A program made the position numbers and the translations under genes. A stretch of DNA of 64,000 nt from assembly GCA_030765065.1 (NCBI GenBank), contig CM060989.1, forward strand, positions 42,771,501 to 42,835,500. Reading direction: 5' to 3'. The DNA is from Deroplatys truncata (lineage: Eukaryota; Arthropoda; Insecta; Mantodea; Mantidae). A model generated the notes under the pieces. It saw only the letters and a program-made list of their open reading frames with translations, did no database searches and was not told where the DNA came from. Positions 21,460-33,907 of the stretch are shown piece by piece (the first letter of the stretch is position 1; the number at the start of each line of letters is the position of its first letter).

Positions 21460-23450
21460 TTTAGTTTCTGCACCCTCTACTATATAATGTCAATTTTTTA
21501 CCTACACTTTTACATAATGGACATCCATCTTTTTTCACTTTTAGTCCACCTAACCTCATTATTGCTTCTCTTCCCCTTTTATTGCAAACATCCACATATT
21601 TTTTCTGCCCCCATTTCTTTCTTAAACTTCCTATAATATTTGGCTGTATATCTGCCTTGCCCATTCCAATCTTTTGGACTTTTCTTTTAATTTGAGATAA
21701 CCAACTTCTTTCCCATTTTGCTTTTTCTTGTATCTTAAACAGCCTTTGAGAATATTTCCTTCCTTGATTCAACTTTATTCTAATATTTGAATATATGCTT
21801 AACTACTATGCCTTTTCTATCAACTCTTCCCAATTGATCTAGGACTACCCATTAGGAGCTGCACTAGGTAATCCCAGAACCATTTTATACTCTCCCACAA
21901 CTGAGCGAGAAGGCTCTATAGTAACATGTGAGGCTTGCATTGGCAGGTCCGCGATTCAAATCCTGCAAGGACCATATTCCGTGATTGAGATTTTTTCCAG
22001 CTTTTCCTCAGTCCTCAAACTGGCAAATGCCGGGGAGGTAACCTAAACTTAGGCCTGGAATGTGTCCTTCCCAAAACTCATTTCAATAGATGCATCATCA
22101 GCATCCACTGCCTGTGGTGTAAGAATGGGTGTTAAACACTGCTAAAAAAAGATGTTCTCCCACACCTTTTGTACCCCAAACATCACTTACGATTCAACAG
22201 CAGCTGAATAAATTCTCTACAGCCAAGCTATACTTATATTTGGTATTTTATTCACAGGTACTTATGCTCAAAAGTTAAAAACTTTCGTCAACCTGTTAAA
22301 AACATTTTTGTTCCACTTGTCACCTAACACATTAAGTTTCAAGGAGACGACATCTTCAGCTGATCAGCTTCCCCCTTCCCTTATTTAGACCGCTGACATT
22401 CCCATTGGTGAGTCATATGTCATTTAATGCTAGCATTTCAAAATTCATGACTACGTGCAAATTCTTGATGTTCCCAATGCATCTTCGCAGTTTTAGAAGT
22501 TTTTTTATTTCTTTACTATGTTATGGTTACTTAACCAAAAATAAGCTATGGCTGATTATAAGGTTGACAAACATTTTTATCTTTTCATTACCATGCTCCA
22601 CTGTTTTAAATACTTTTTTCATTTTTAATTCTATAAATGTTAATGTTTACTTTCCCCTTCCTAGTACATTGTTCTGCTGTTCTATCCATCTTCCATTATT
22701 ATTATTTAGCCTTATCCCAAATAGCTAAACTCTTTACTATATCAACTTCACTGCCCTCTGAACGTCATTTCTCATCTCTTTCCAGCCTGGTGCTCTCTTG
22801 GCAGGGCACAATTTTAGATCCCATTCTTTAACCTATTTCTTTTAACATGTAATCTACAAAGATATTGAATAGTATTGAGCTTATTTTGCATCCTCATTTT
22901 GGACGCATTGTATTTAGTATCCAGTCAGTGACTTTGTTATCTGTATATCTAACATAAAACTTATCATCAGCCTGTATTAATCCTATGAACTTTCTACTTA
23001 CCCTTTTTACAGCTTGGTCCAGAGCGCTCCTCTGTTAATAATATCAAAAATACTTTTCTAAATTTGCAAAAAATATATATACTCATCTTTTATTGGACAA
23101 ATATTTATCTATGACACTTCTAATTATGAAAGTGTTATCTACAGCGGATCTCCCCCTTCTGAGTCCTGTTTGGAATTCCAATAATTTTCTTCTTTCCCTG
23201 CCCAATCATTTAAATATTTGGCTAGCACACCTGTGTAGTTTTCCTATCACTTACAGCACACAAATGCCTCTAATTTGCTGGATTGTTTACATTTCCCTTC
23301 CCTTGTAAATGGGTGTAATTGACTCTCTCCACCTTCTATTAACACGTTAAACTGTTTTACAAGTAATGCACTTCTACTATCCTCTTCATACTATATCATG
23401 TATAATTCCCCTGGTATGCCATCCATTCCACTGGCTTTGTTGGTTTTTTT
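21460..23450 (-). pseudogene. Non-LTR retrotransposon reverse transcriptase remnant
   Basis: On the - strand, from 23450 downward: a GGIPGE-like motif, SITPIYKG, FQTGLRRGRSAVDNTFIIRS (about 23120), then IGLIQADDKFYVRYTDNKVT and the GCKISSILFNIFVDYMLKEI motif (about 22860). The C-terminal part at 21461-21772 has RKYSQRLFKIQEK and CPLCKSVGKK. It is the same LINE family as 7995-9035 and is riddled with stops. A SINE sits inside it (21885-22155). Confidence 0.85.
21885..22155 (+). repeat. tRNA-derived SINE, family C, inside a LINE
   Basis: A tRNA-like head with B-box-like gcgattcaaatcc (about 21950), a body (ttttccagcttttcctcagt, atgccggggaggtaa) and an A-rich end (ctgctaaaaaaag). It interrupts the - strand LINE. 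Confidence 0.65.
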
Positions 23451-23667
23451 TTTTTAAATTTTTATTTCTGTGGTATTTATTACTAAACGAATGGTTCTCA
23501 AGTTCTGTAACGTTTATCTAAAATGTTAAACTGTAATTTATGAAAGTGTATACCAGTAAAGTAAATAACAAATTTGCCCCTTTGATAACGAAAATACCAA
23601 AAAAGTAACTAATTATTGAAATTATGCATGAGCAGACACATTACCCTGAGAAAAAATTAAACTGAGT

Positions 23668-23930
23668 TTTATTTATGGATGCTCTTTTAACTACTATGGT
23701 TCTTAGCATCCCATTCTATATAGGGCATGAAGCTCAGAGGCCTCTTTATCAGGCTTGAGGTTCTTTTACTAGTCATAAATCTATGACATGGGGCTACCGG
23801 CTTTACTTTCCTTCCAAAGGAAACCATGCTAAGGATTTTTACACCTGAAAAAATTCATTGCCCTCCACTGGGTATGAATCTGATCTCAGGAACTAGAGGC
23901 TAGCATGATACCCTAGACCAGGGGGACGAC
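23668..23930 (-). repeat. SINE family A copy
   Basis: Reverse-oriented copy: tail at 23668, shared body (caggcttgaggttcttttac) near 23750, tRNA-like head to about 23930. Confidence 0.85.
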
Positions 23931-23934
23931 ACAT

Positions 23935-24890
23935 TACTCTGGGCTTCAATTACTTATTTCCCAGGACATTGCCTGTATCACCAGCTACCTTTCAACTGCC
24001 AGACCTCATGGATATGTTGTTTTCCTCTACAACTCTTGTGGACATTTTACAAACTCCTTTATAAGCTTGTTTTCTACTGGCAACTCAAAGTTCATTGCAC
24101 TAGGTCCATATCATTTTATGAACACCTTTTCAATAATTTCATTTCTATGTGCCCTTTTACCGGTTTTGATAACCTCACCTTTTCTGTAGTACAATTTTCT
24201 CCCCAAAAATGGTGAGCAAATGCTGAACAATCTGTCTTTTTCAAACTTAACCATTAGACTGCAAAAACTAGTTACAACCAGCTTAAGTGTTTCACAGCTG
24301 AAATGTGAAATGAATTATATTCTCTGTGTGATTGCAATAAATATTTAATTGGGACAATTTTTAGTTAGGTGTTTTATGAACATCCATCTTCAGCTGACAT
24401 GTCGGGAAGAACTGTTGGGTGGAATAGGATGAATTGAAATACCGATTTAGGGCTCTAGGACGAATCTTTGTGTACTGTAATTTGTGCAAGAAAAGATTTG
24501 ATATCAGAAAGTTAGGAATATAAAAGGTCCATTTACATGTAAAAGGAAAAAAGTACACTGAATTACACGAGTATCGCAACAAGTGCATAAACAAATTAAA
24601 TTTGATGCGACGGGCTACCAAAAAGAAAAACAATAATCTGTTGCTTCATCTTAAAAAAGAGACACACTTCAGATACAAACATTTCCATCCACTGTATCCA
24701 AATATTCAATGGACACTACAGAAACACTAAAAGTTGAATCTGGGTCATGTGCAAGTATAGCCATGCTGAGTTATATGAATTCTTTGGCCAGCTCACACCG
24801 TAATATCAAATATATCACTATGGGCTGCTATTTCAGTTTATTTGTTTACTTGTTATACTTCCAATCTAATAGCACAAAAGCTGCAGCTCC
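23935..24890. other. Unassigned intergenic DNA
   Basis: No open frame with protein character and no clear repeat ends seen. Confidence 0.5.
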
Positions 24891-24894
24891 AATG

Positions 24895-25181
24895 CCATCC
24901 TCTGTGTTCTAGGGGTATCATGCTAGGCCTTTGGCTCCTGAGGTTGTGGGTTGAAACCCGGCGGAGGGTGATGGATTTTATTTCAGGCATAAAAATCCTT
25001 ACCATGGCTTCCTTCAGAAGGCAAGTAAAGCTGGTGGTCCCATGTTGTAGATTTATAGCATGCCAAACAACCTCAAGTCTGATAAAAGAGGCCTCCAAGC
25101 AAACCTTTTGGTCTTTCACACCAATATAGAATGGGACACTAACAACCCTAGTAGTTAAAGAACGTCCATAAATAAAATTTA
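24895..25181 (+). repeat. SINE family A copy
   Basis: Near full length: head ctgtgttctaggggtatcat, B-box-like gtgggttgaaacccgg (24948), body with cctcaagtctgataa, A-rich end ccataaataaaatt. Confidence 0.88.
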
Positions 25182-26460
25182 ACTGAAGCTCTAAAAGGAC
25201 AAGTTGGCGTATAAATAATAATCCTGTGGTGCTACAGCTCATGAAGGGCTTAGACCTGCCAGCCTCATGCCCACATACACACGTCCAAGGTCATAGATGA
25301 TGTGGCCAGCATCATGTATCCTCTAGGCAGAATGTTGGCCTCTGTGGCCAGGATTGCTGCCTATCACAGCTTCTCGTAAGTTGGCATATAGTGTTTTACA
25401 ATATACATTGACCATAATAGTCTAGGGTTCTAGGTTCCGATTTTCATGATTTACTTTTAACAAATGTAAGGAAAAGACCTTTTTTTTATGTATTTATTTT
25501 TTTTTCTTTTACACTTTCTTTACTGTCTCAAATTTTTGATCCCAATATTTAGTTTAAATTATTTTTCACTTGTGTATACAATTTCTTTGTTTTTAAAGCC
25601 CGTTTAAAAGTGCTTTAATTTTGTAAACAAATATTTCATTTCAATTGGGCATACTGAATATCTTCACCACAATGCATTTAGAATGCTCCTTCTGTAGTGA
25701 CAGAAGGTAATTAATTTCTACTTTTTTATATTCATTGGACGCTCTGTTTATATGATTATTATTTAAACACAATATTTTTCATCATTTAATTAGGGAAAAT
25801 AATACAGAACATTATACTAGCACCAAAGTGTCTTAATTACACAAGCCATGAACCCAGCTCCTCTGCTTCTAAGCATCCAGGATTTGTGTAACAGTTACTA
25901 CCATTCACTTTCAGACCATAAAGTCAGATGCTTAATTTCGTATGTCTTTCTTATTTATTAAAGACCATTTAAAAATGGCTGTGTTCTGGAGTTTTGTATT
26001 TCTTTGACTTAAAAGTCACTTTTGAAATACTCAACTGCTTATAAATTTGTACTGGAAGAAGCAAAGTGCTCATATGTTTCATCATGCGCTTGCATCATAT
26101 TTTGTTAAGGTTGTTTTCAAATAAGATGATGTCTGTCAACAAATGGGAGTCTTGCAGTGTTGCCATACTGTGTTCTCACTAATAGGGAGTCTGCATATCA
26201 AGTGAATAATTTGCCTCTGATAAATACCACTTACACAAGCTCCAACTATTCTAACTTCGCAAAAATTTAATCCATGAGGAAGGTGGAGGATTCTGAGCTG
26301 CTGTAGCTGCCGGCACACAAGAAGCCATGTGGTGGCTACAGTGTGAAGTAAAAGCACTGTATAAATTAATTTATAACTTTCTGTGCACCAATTTTAATAA
26401 ATTGAATAAATCTCATCTTTTAGTCATTTTTAGATAAAAAATATTGTGACATTTGTAAAT
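25182..26460. other. Unassigned intergenic DNA
   Basis: AT-rich. Open frames here (for example - strand 26136-26357) have no recognised domain. Confidence 0.5.
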
Positions 26461-26479
26461 AGTTGTCATTATTGCTTAC

Positions 26480-26680
26480 GTGACCTGGCGGCCCAGATCG
26501 GATATTGTGCAAGAGTAGAGGGGATGGAAAACCGGTTCCTAGTGTAGCGTGCTGACGCCGAGTTTAGCGTGGGTTTTATCAGTCGAGTCGAGGTTCTGCT
26601 AGCAATCAGGTGTGTGCAACTTGTCCATGCATACAGCATGGCGTCCCCACCGACAGGCAAGGAGATATTGTAATTCCTAT
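26480..26680. promoter_or_regulatory. Local CpG-rich patch, possible promoter
   Basis: About 200 bp with several CpG steps (gacgccgag, gtcgagtcgagg) in otherwise AT-rich DNA. A short + frame starts at 26638 (MASPPTGKEIL then stop). It could be a 5' exon or promoter region. No gene body was identified. Confidence 0.25.
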
Positions 26681-27600
26681 CATAAAATATAGTCGACATC
26701 CAGTTAGTCTTGGTCTGAATTTCTATAGTAGATAGATCCTTCCCTTATCCACATAATGAATTAGATATATTGCTAGGGACTTTTAGTTATATTTTCATAA
26801 TTTCGTTGAGCGCGCCCCGTCGTACCTCGCATAATGTGTGATAGAATATTCGATCTGTTCACGGTACCTGTTGCTCTACCCCCCATTGAGCTAGAATAAG
26901 TAAAGAGGTTACGACAATATCACTTTCCTATTTAATGGTTAGTCTTGAAAGAGTTGCTTGCAGGTGGAGAGGTGCAGGTATTATTACAGTTATGAATTCA
27001 TGTCCAAAACTAGGAATGAGACAGGTTAGTTTTTTTTTTTTTTTTTTTTTTTTTTGTTTGTTTGTTAAAATGAGTGCATAAAATCTGGTTGCTACTGTCC
27101 CTATTCAGACTGTGAAGTCCTCTTCATTTGCTATGCGTTTTGTATAATCTGGGAACTTAAAAGAATTAATGCTAGTTTTATATGATCTGCTTCAAAAACA
27201 ATTTTCTCTTCAAATAAGAACATGAACAAATATACATTTTAAATTAACTTCTAAATTACCTCATTATTCATATGCTTTTCTGCTTGTGTGGCAGTTATAC
27301 CTATGTATAACTTATTTTTAAATAACTCTCAGTTTTTATAATTATTGTCATATTTTAAACATTTTAGTCATTTTAAAGATTTTTTCAAACATTTTTAGGT
27401 CATTAAAATCCTGACCCTACTTATAAGTAATCCTCTATGAACATTTGGGTGAAGGAGGACTGTTACTGTGTGATTGTTGGTCAGGATACACAGACAGAAA
27501 AATGTTTTCTGAACAAGGACATTAAGATAAATATATTGCCACCAAAAACCAATATAACCTAACTCTAGATGTCTATTTTTAGACAACACGAAATCCATAC

Positions 27601-28543
27601 TACACCTTTTTCACTATAAGCTGAAAGGAGAAGTAAACAAAACTTAAATATATCACTCCGCCGAGCACATGGCAGTACCATGTGGAGGATAACGGGAACT
27701 AAGACCCGTGAGAGGAAATTGCTTCATACAGAATGCGAATACAATATATTGTGCAGCTTGGGAATCATTAGCTTTTAAACATTGTATGTCTTATTCCTAT
27801 ATTTTGCCTTAAATCCTAAACTTATAACACACAATACTAAGAGTAGACAAATAAAAGTTGTACCTGAACAGTTCCCAGCTGTGATTAAAGGTACTGGATT
27901 AAACTGTTCTTAACTTCAGGCTTTAGAAATCATTCATTTAATGACTAATATCAGTATACACTTTTGCTTTAACCTTTTATGAGCCAAAAGTTAAATAACG
28001 ATTAGCACTATAGGTTAGAAACCCACAGAAAAAAAACGCAAACCAAGCTATCCGAGCAATAATTCTGCATCACTAACAAAGAAGTTCAATTATTGCTAAA
28101 CAATGGGCGACCATATTCATTGTCGGTTAAAGGTGAGTACTTTTCACAGAATTTGTTAAAAGCATTTAACACAATTGTCTTCTTTCCATTTCCCTCGTTT
28201 ATGTTTTCTACAGTGGCAGAAGATTCTCAGCCAGAAACTTGAAATGAACTACAGAGCCTGCGCATAGCCTCTTAAACCCTCTGCTGTAACGGTTCATTTA
28301 GTTATAGCTTAATCTGAACAAACACATTTAGTTTCATAAATTTAACTGTTACAATAACGAGTTTTTAAAATTTCTCTGCACGAGAACCACAAAATGTTAC
28401 GATATGAACCGAACTGTTTTTTGTAGAGGAAGAGATGACATGCTAAGCGGGAAAGGTTGTAATTTATCCACCAGCCATTGAGGTGCTGTCTTGTCACGTG
28501 GTTTTGTTTACTTCTCCTTTCAGCTTATAGTGAAAAAGGTATA
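27601..28543. mobile_element. Non-autonomous DNA transposon with 43-bp inverted ends
   Basis: 27601-27643 and 28501-28543 are inverted repeats of 43 bp with one mismatch (cacctttttcactataagct...). The 943-bp interior has no transposase. Target duplication is not certain; TA lies at both outer edges. The superfamily cannot be told from the sequence. Confidence 0.85.
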
Positions 28544-28549
28544 GATGGA

Positions 28550-30225
28550 CTGTTGATTTTGTATGTTAGTAAAGAGATAAACCACAGGTCTCATTTATGA
28601 TCATATTTCATCATCAGGCTTCATTATGTTATCTATCAACTTACTGAAGTACAGATTTACATCAACATATTCACAACAAAAATGTGGTTATGAAGTCGAT
28701 ATTGCTGTATCATTTGATGACATGACTACTGTTGCTTTTGATATAGGAGAGCCACAGTGTGAATACATCAGAGACAATTTAGCACATGAACATGTTGTCT
28801 TGTCAAATACGTATACCAGTCTGTTCCACTGTGCTTTAATTTCCTTGGAACTCCACAATTTAATGAGTAGACAAAAAAGTACCATTATTTCCAATAAACA
28901 TCTTATACTGTGTTTTGAATAATACCTGATTTCCAAATGCCTTTATGCCTTATGTTGGCAGGCTTGTTGGAAATGTTTGTTACACATTCTTCAGCAATAT
29001 CGCACTTCTGTAGTATTTAAATGCATTATTATTCAAATATTGCTGGATAAATAACCCTTACAGTTGAAACAGCAAGCACAATACAATACATTGAAAATCA
29101 CGAGTGGATTTATAACACTTCAGTTTCCCTTAATAAATCCAAGCCGCTGTATCTCCAGCCCTGACATTTCGTGAGGGTAAAGAAAGAGATAGATATATAT
29201 CAGAATGGCCACCTTTAGTAATACAAGCGCTGTGAATTTCCATACTAAAGGAAGCTATTCTGATTTGTTTCAATAGATAAATCGGGATTCTAATTTGATT
29301 TCTTGTAAGTTTTTAATAAATATAGTTTACTGTTGTTGCTCAGAGCTTTGCTACATGCAAAACGCAACTCAAAAGAAAAGAATCGAAAACCCGGCAAGGT
29401 TTCCATCCTGGGTTGGAAATTGTCTGCTATGACCAATTAGAGGTTCACTCTCCATGTGCATCCACTGCATTTTGGGTTGTGTTCCCAATTCCTTTGTAAG
29501 TGAAGCACGTGTTGTCAGTAACTGTTTGCTTTAGTCCAGGTGAAGTTGGTTTTCATGCGCATGCAATATTTACTGTGTTATGCTTGATTAAGTTTCCTTT
29601 AAATGCTTTCTCCTTACTTTTAAATACTAACATAGGCAACTATTTCATTGTTTCCATTTCACGAAGAGATGGCACAGTTATACACATGCCTTCACAGTAG
29701 GGGCAAGAATTGGCAACTTTGCCTCTTTCAGTTGCGCTAAATGTCAGAGTCGAAGATAAAACGGCAGTAGTATAAGTTTTCAGAACAAGTTTTTAAGAAA
29801 AGAAAGAAAGAAAAAAAATTCTACGATGTTTGTCTCCATAGCTATGTGTTCACTGGTGTCTGGAAGAGAATCCCCTACTTTAGTGTCAGTTGTGCTGCCA
29901 TCTAGCAGTCTAGTGGTAACTTCATAATGTCACCTACCTCTGTGTACATTTTTGGTAATGTGGATTTTCTTTCCACCATACAGTGGGTTCTGCTGGTGTT
30001 TTGGCACATTTTAAAAGTTTTATTTTGTGTTTAAGATTGTGTTCTGCTGACAAAAATACTAAGCTATTGCAGACTTATCTATTTGCTTAAGTTTTAAATT
30101 TAAGCACTCTTTTAAACAGGTTTGTAGGTTTCTCTTGTTTTTTCCCATGCATATTTCATAACTCATAATTTTGTTCTAACCATTTGAGCTGGTGCGCTTC
30201 CCTTGTTAGTAGCATTTCCTGCTGT
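28550..30225. other. Unassigned intergenic DNA
   Basis: No firm gene. The + strand open frame at 28626-28922 has no recognised domain. Confidence 0.5.
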
Positions 30226-30251
30226 TCTGCATGGCTTTAAAGAATACATCT

Positions 30252-30458
30252 CTTCAATATTTTAGAATGGTCTGCACCATGTTTGCAATGCAAGCAGTTC
30301 AAACAAGTGATTGGTGCTGAAGTATGTGACATGATAAGTATATTCCCTTGGGTGAAAGGAATAAAACTGAAGCCAAGCACACTTGCTGAATGGGATGATC
30401 AAAGCAGCCCTATCCAACATTGGTGCTTATTCAGTATGGCAGCAGTTTCACTAGTTTA
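30252..30458 (+). other. Unrecognised open reading frame
   Basis: An open frame with protein-like composition (WSAPCLQCKQFKQVIGAEVC, then IFPWVKGIKLKPSTLAEWDD) ends at a TAA near 30458. It starts after an in-frame TAA just before 30252. No family recognised; a transposon remnant is possible. Confidence 0.25.
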
Positions 30459-30688
30459 ATGATGGATCCTTATTTCAGTACACCCTGCAGAGATAGCATT
30501 AAAGACAAACAATCTTTCTCATTTTGTGCTTACAAAGTTCGCATTATTTTTTTAGTTGTTGAAAAATGGCATTTACCATATAAAAACAGCTGGCTACAAG
30601 TTTAGTACAATAGAAACCCAAATTCTTAGGTAATTTGAAAAACTAATTGGAATTAATACTGTGAAGTAAAGTAATAAATAAAAACAAT

Positions 30689-30955
30689 TATACACATTGA
30701 GTCGACTGATACACACTATACTTCACATATCATGAATTATTCTCAATGTGTTTCACTTTCATTTGAAGGCACGATCAAGAAGTTGTCAACCAGCTGGAAC
30801 TGACTGTCTCCTCCCCAGAGAAACAACAACCACATAACCACCAGAGTTCCAGCCAGTCGACAACTTCTTGAAAATGCATTCAAGTGAAGACAAAACGCAT
30901 TGAGAATAATTCAAGGTATGTGAAGTATACCGTCTTAGTTGACTCAATGTGTATA
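30689..30955. repeat. Long imperfect palindrome (foldback)
   Basis: The left arm at about 30689-30805 and right arm at about 30842-30955 are reverse complements at roughly 80-85% (tatacacattgagtc..., gaattattctcaatg..., caagaagttgtc...). The central spacer is ~35 bp. It sits just beyond the 3' end of NSRP1. Confidence 0.85.
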
Positions 30956-31047
30956 TTTTTTTAGATCCTTAGGTAATTATATATATTCTTGTAAATACTT
31001 ATATTTTGTCTGAATAATTTTAAAGGAGCATAGGAATATTAATAAGA

Positions 31048-31053
31048 TTTATT
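31048..31053 (-). terminator. Likely NSRP1 poly(A) signal
   Basis: TTTATT on the + strand, AATAAA on the - strand, about 140 bp after the NSRP1 stop codon. Confidence 0.5.
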
Positions 31054-31189
31054 ATTAAAATCTATTTATCAACTTTGGATTTTACACAATCAACAGAATC
31101 CTGTAAAACTAGCATTAAAGGCCTGTTTCCCCCCGTCTCAATGACTTCCTTGCTCCTCTAAATTCCTATGGTGAGGATGAAATTAAGCT

Positions 31190-32064
31190 TTAGAAAAAAA
31201 TATTATTTGCCTCTCTTTCAGCTTTTCGTGCTAGGTACTTACGTCGAGCCTCTTCAAACTTGGCTCCTACAGTGCGCTTTATATATATTGAAAGATCCAG
31301 TTCATCTGGCATTCCCATGCTGTTTTCTTTTAGGACATTAGTTTTATTCTCCTTTTCTGCTTTTCTTAAATTTCCATTTATCATTCTATTTATATTCATT
31401 CTAAATGAATTGTTTAATACTGGTTGTTCCTCTACTATTTTGATTTTATTATTTCCTGTGCTTGTCTTATTATCAATCAAAACATTTAATGTTTCCCTTT
31501 CAGACTCAGAAGTTGATTCTTCAGGTGAACTAATGTGCCTCCTGCGATACTGCCGATGCTGCCTTGTCACTGTTTCTTTTTTTATTCCTGATTTATTTTC
31601 TGTGTCACTGTCTGATTCACTGCTACTACTACTTATTTCAGTATCTGCATCCTGGTTACTTTCATTTGCAAAATGCTTCTCTAATATTACCTTGCGTGGA
31701 ATCTCTGATAGTGGAGGCCGTTTGTTCTTATCATGCTCCTTCGGTTTAGCATTAGAGGTTTCTTCTTCTGTATCACTGCTCACTTCAGAGACTGCAACCT
31801 GATCAGACACATGTGACACATTTGTTGAATTTTTTCCTTTAGTAATTTCTGACTCTTGGCCCCCAATATTAGAATCTGCATCAATTATCTTCACAACGTA
31901 CTGCTTGATATCAGGTTCATCTTGTTTCTTTTCTACTTCTTCATTTTGTTCTCCATCAGAATCATTTTCCTGTTTAATAATTGGTTTATTCTCTCCCACT
32001 GTCTGGCGATAAAGGTGACGGTAAAAGCCACTCAAGTCTTCCTGTTTGGATACATCTCCAATAG
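31190..32064 (-). CDS. NSRP1: NSRP1, terminal coding exon
   Basis: Last exon of nuclear speckle splicing regulatory protein 1, a nuclear protein known to influence alternative splice-site choice with SR proteins. After an ATTTACAG acceptor the exon supplies two bases of a split codon, then IGDVSKQEDLSGFYRHLYRQ, which matches the vertebrate DVTKQKDLSGFYRHLLNQ core. A long low-complexity acidic and Ser-rich region follows, then an RRRH basic patch, and finally an RKYLARKAEREANNI end matching the vertebrate C-terminal RYLARQMARVNAK motif. The stop is at 31190-31192. The ATG at 32101 is intronic, not the start. The + strand frame at 31260-31802 is its shadow. Confidence 0.95.
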
Positions 32065-32149
32065 CTGTAAATAAAATTAACAAGATTAGTATAGCCTTCA
32101 TTTAACATAGCAATTCAAGAGGTAAAGGAAAATACATTCCTTATAGGTC

Positions 32150-32198
32150 TTTTCTTATTTGTTTATTTATGGACGCTCTTTAACTGCTGTAGTCCTTA
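32150..32198 (-). repeat. SINE family A, 3' half of a split copy
   Basis: The SINE tail (tttatttatggacgctcttt) up to ccTTA. It continues at 35163 on the other side of a 2,961-bp insertion. Confidence 0.8.
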
Positions 32199-32269
32199 GT
32201 GGGTAATGTTGCTGCCAACCTCTCCCTGTCCTACGTCACAGTATGCTGCCAACCTACATACTAAAAAAT

Positions 32270-32508
32270 TCTGATGTGCTGCATTCACATGACTTTCTCC
32301 ACTCCGCTACAAACTATTTTTACAAACACTTATTCTGCATCTATTTCATGTTAATCGAGATAAACATTTGAAGAAACTATTTTATTCCTAATTTTCTTGT
32401 AGATACAAGGGGAATATGGTAGGCTTTAAGCGATAGTCAAATGTTTTAAGAGCTGGTTGCTATGTGGAGCATTCGATTCTCTTTGCGTGTCCAGAGCATA
32501 AAAATAAA
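32270..32508 (+). repeat. 5' fragment of the Helitron-like family
   Basis: Starts with ttctgatgtgctgcattcac and runs about 240 bp, where the next copy begins at 32509. It carries the gctggttgctatgtggagca version of the internal region. Confidence 0.85.
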
Positions 32509-33376
32509 TCTCATGTGTTACACTCACATGACTTTCTCTACTCTTGTACAAACTATTTTTACAAACGCTTATTCTCCATATGCTTCATGTTAATTGAGAT
32601 ATCGAGATGTTCATCTTATTGCTAATTTTCTTGTAGATGCAAGGGGAACTGGTAGGCTTTAAGCAATAGTCAAATATTTTAAGAGCTGGTTGCTATGTGG
32701 AGTATTCCATTCTCTTTGCATTACAAAGTAAAAAAAAAAAACAAACTAACGAATTCCATTTGAGAAAAAGTATGTGTTGGAAAATTTAAGGCAATAACAA
32801 GAAATATCTCGAAAATGGCTCACTCAAAAAAAAAAAAAAAATGTATATGACATAAATTGTGTATTTTAACACGATCTACATTTTTTGTGTAGTAAAATTT
32901 TGTCTGTATCTTATGGTTTACCAGTTATGCAAAAGTCGTTCACAATGAAGAATACTTTTGGAGACATTCCCAGAAAATTCAAGATATATATTTTATTTGT
33001 CATGAAAATATCTTAAACATATTTTAATCAAAATCGTTAGCCATTTTTCAGAAAATTAAAATTTTCGAAAAATGTTCCATGTAAAGGGTAGTCTGGGGTG
33101 GGGGGATTTTCTTGAAAACCTTTGTGTCACATCTCTGGAAGATACTGAACGTAAATACCAAGTTTGGTGTTTATCCGACTGTTCGTTTCTGAGTTATGCT
33201 GTTCACACACACACACACACACACACACACCCACCCACCCACACGGACATGTTTCCAAAAATGCTATTTTTGGATTCAGGGGGTCTCAAAACATGTATTT
33301 TCGGTGAAATCTCGGTATTGAATTTTTGGGTGGAATACAATACTTCCCCTACTTACTATACGTAGTAGAGAAAGTA
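32509..33376 (+). mobile_element. Helitron-like element, near-complete copy
   Basis: Same family as 4884-5779, ending in the hairpin and agtagagaaagta. It has a long CA tract (about 33206-33243) with CCCA units. It carries the tatgtggag subtype internal segment. Confidence 0.85.
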
Positions 33377-33907
33377 AAAATTGCTAAACATATGTGAGTA
33401 GTGATACTGCAGAATACAACTGTTGTTGGCAGTAGGTAATCCATGCCACCGAGAGGGGGGGAGGCAGCGGGAAAAGTCATTGCTGTTCAAAATGGCCAAC
33501 TGGGGTGAGTTTATGATTGTGCGGTTTCTTTGATCAAACCAATTCAAAAACAGCCCTTTAAGGCTAACATTTGCATCATAAAAGAGCAGACCTGGTTGGA
33601 TTGGCAATTATTCTTAAAGTTGCGATTATTATTTGTTTACCATTATCAGTATTACATATTTACTTTCGTTTACCTCCGCATTTTAATTGGCTGCTTAATC
33701 ACGTGAAGATCTGGTTGGATTATTCTTAAAGTTGCGATGATTATTGTTTACTTTAATTATGACTTTTAGTGCCATACGTATTGACTATTAGCAACACACC
33801 AGTTACTTGATAGTGATATGTTGCTTATGCATTGCATTCCTTAATTCAATTAAAAAAAAAATAAAAACCTAATGTATGACTGAGCAGTATAATTGCAGGA
33901 AAAAAAA

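Noticed and set aside
31260-31802. 180-codon + strand open frame
   Set aside because: Antisense of the Ser/Glu-rich terminal exon of NSRP1; Ser/Phe-rich composition is the mirror of the real frame.
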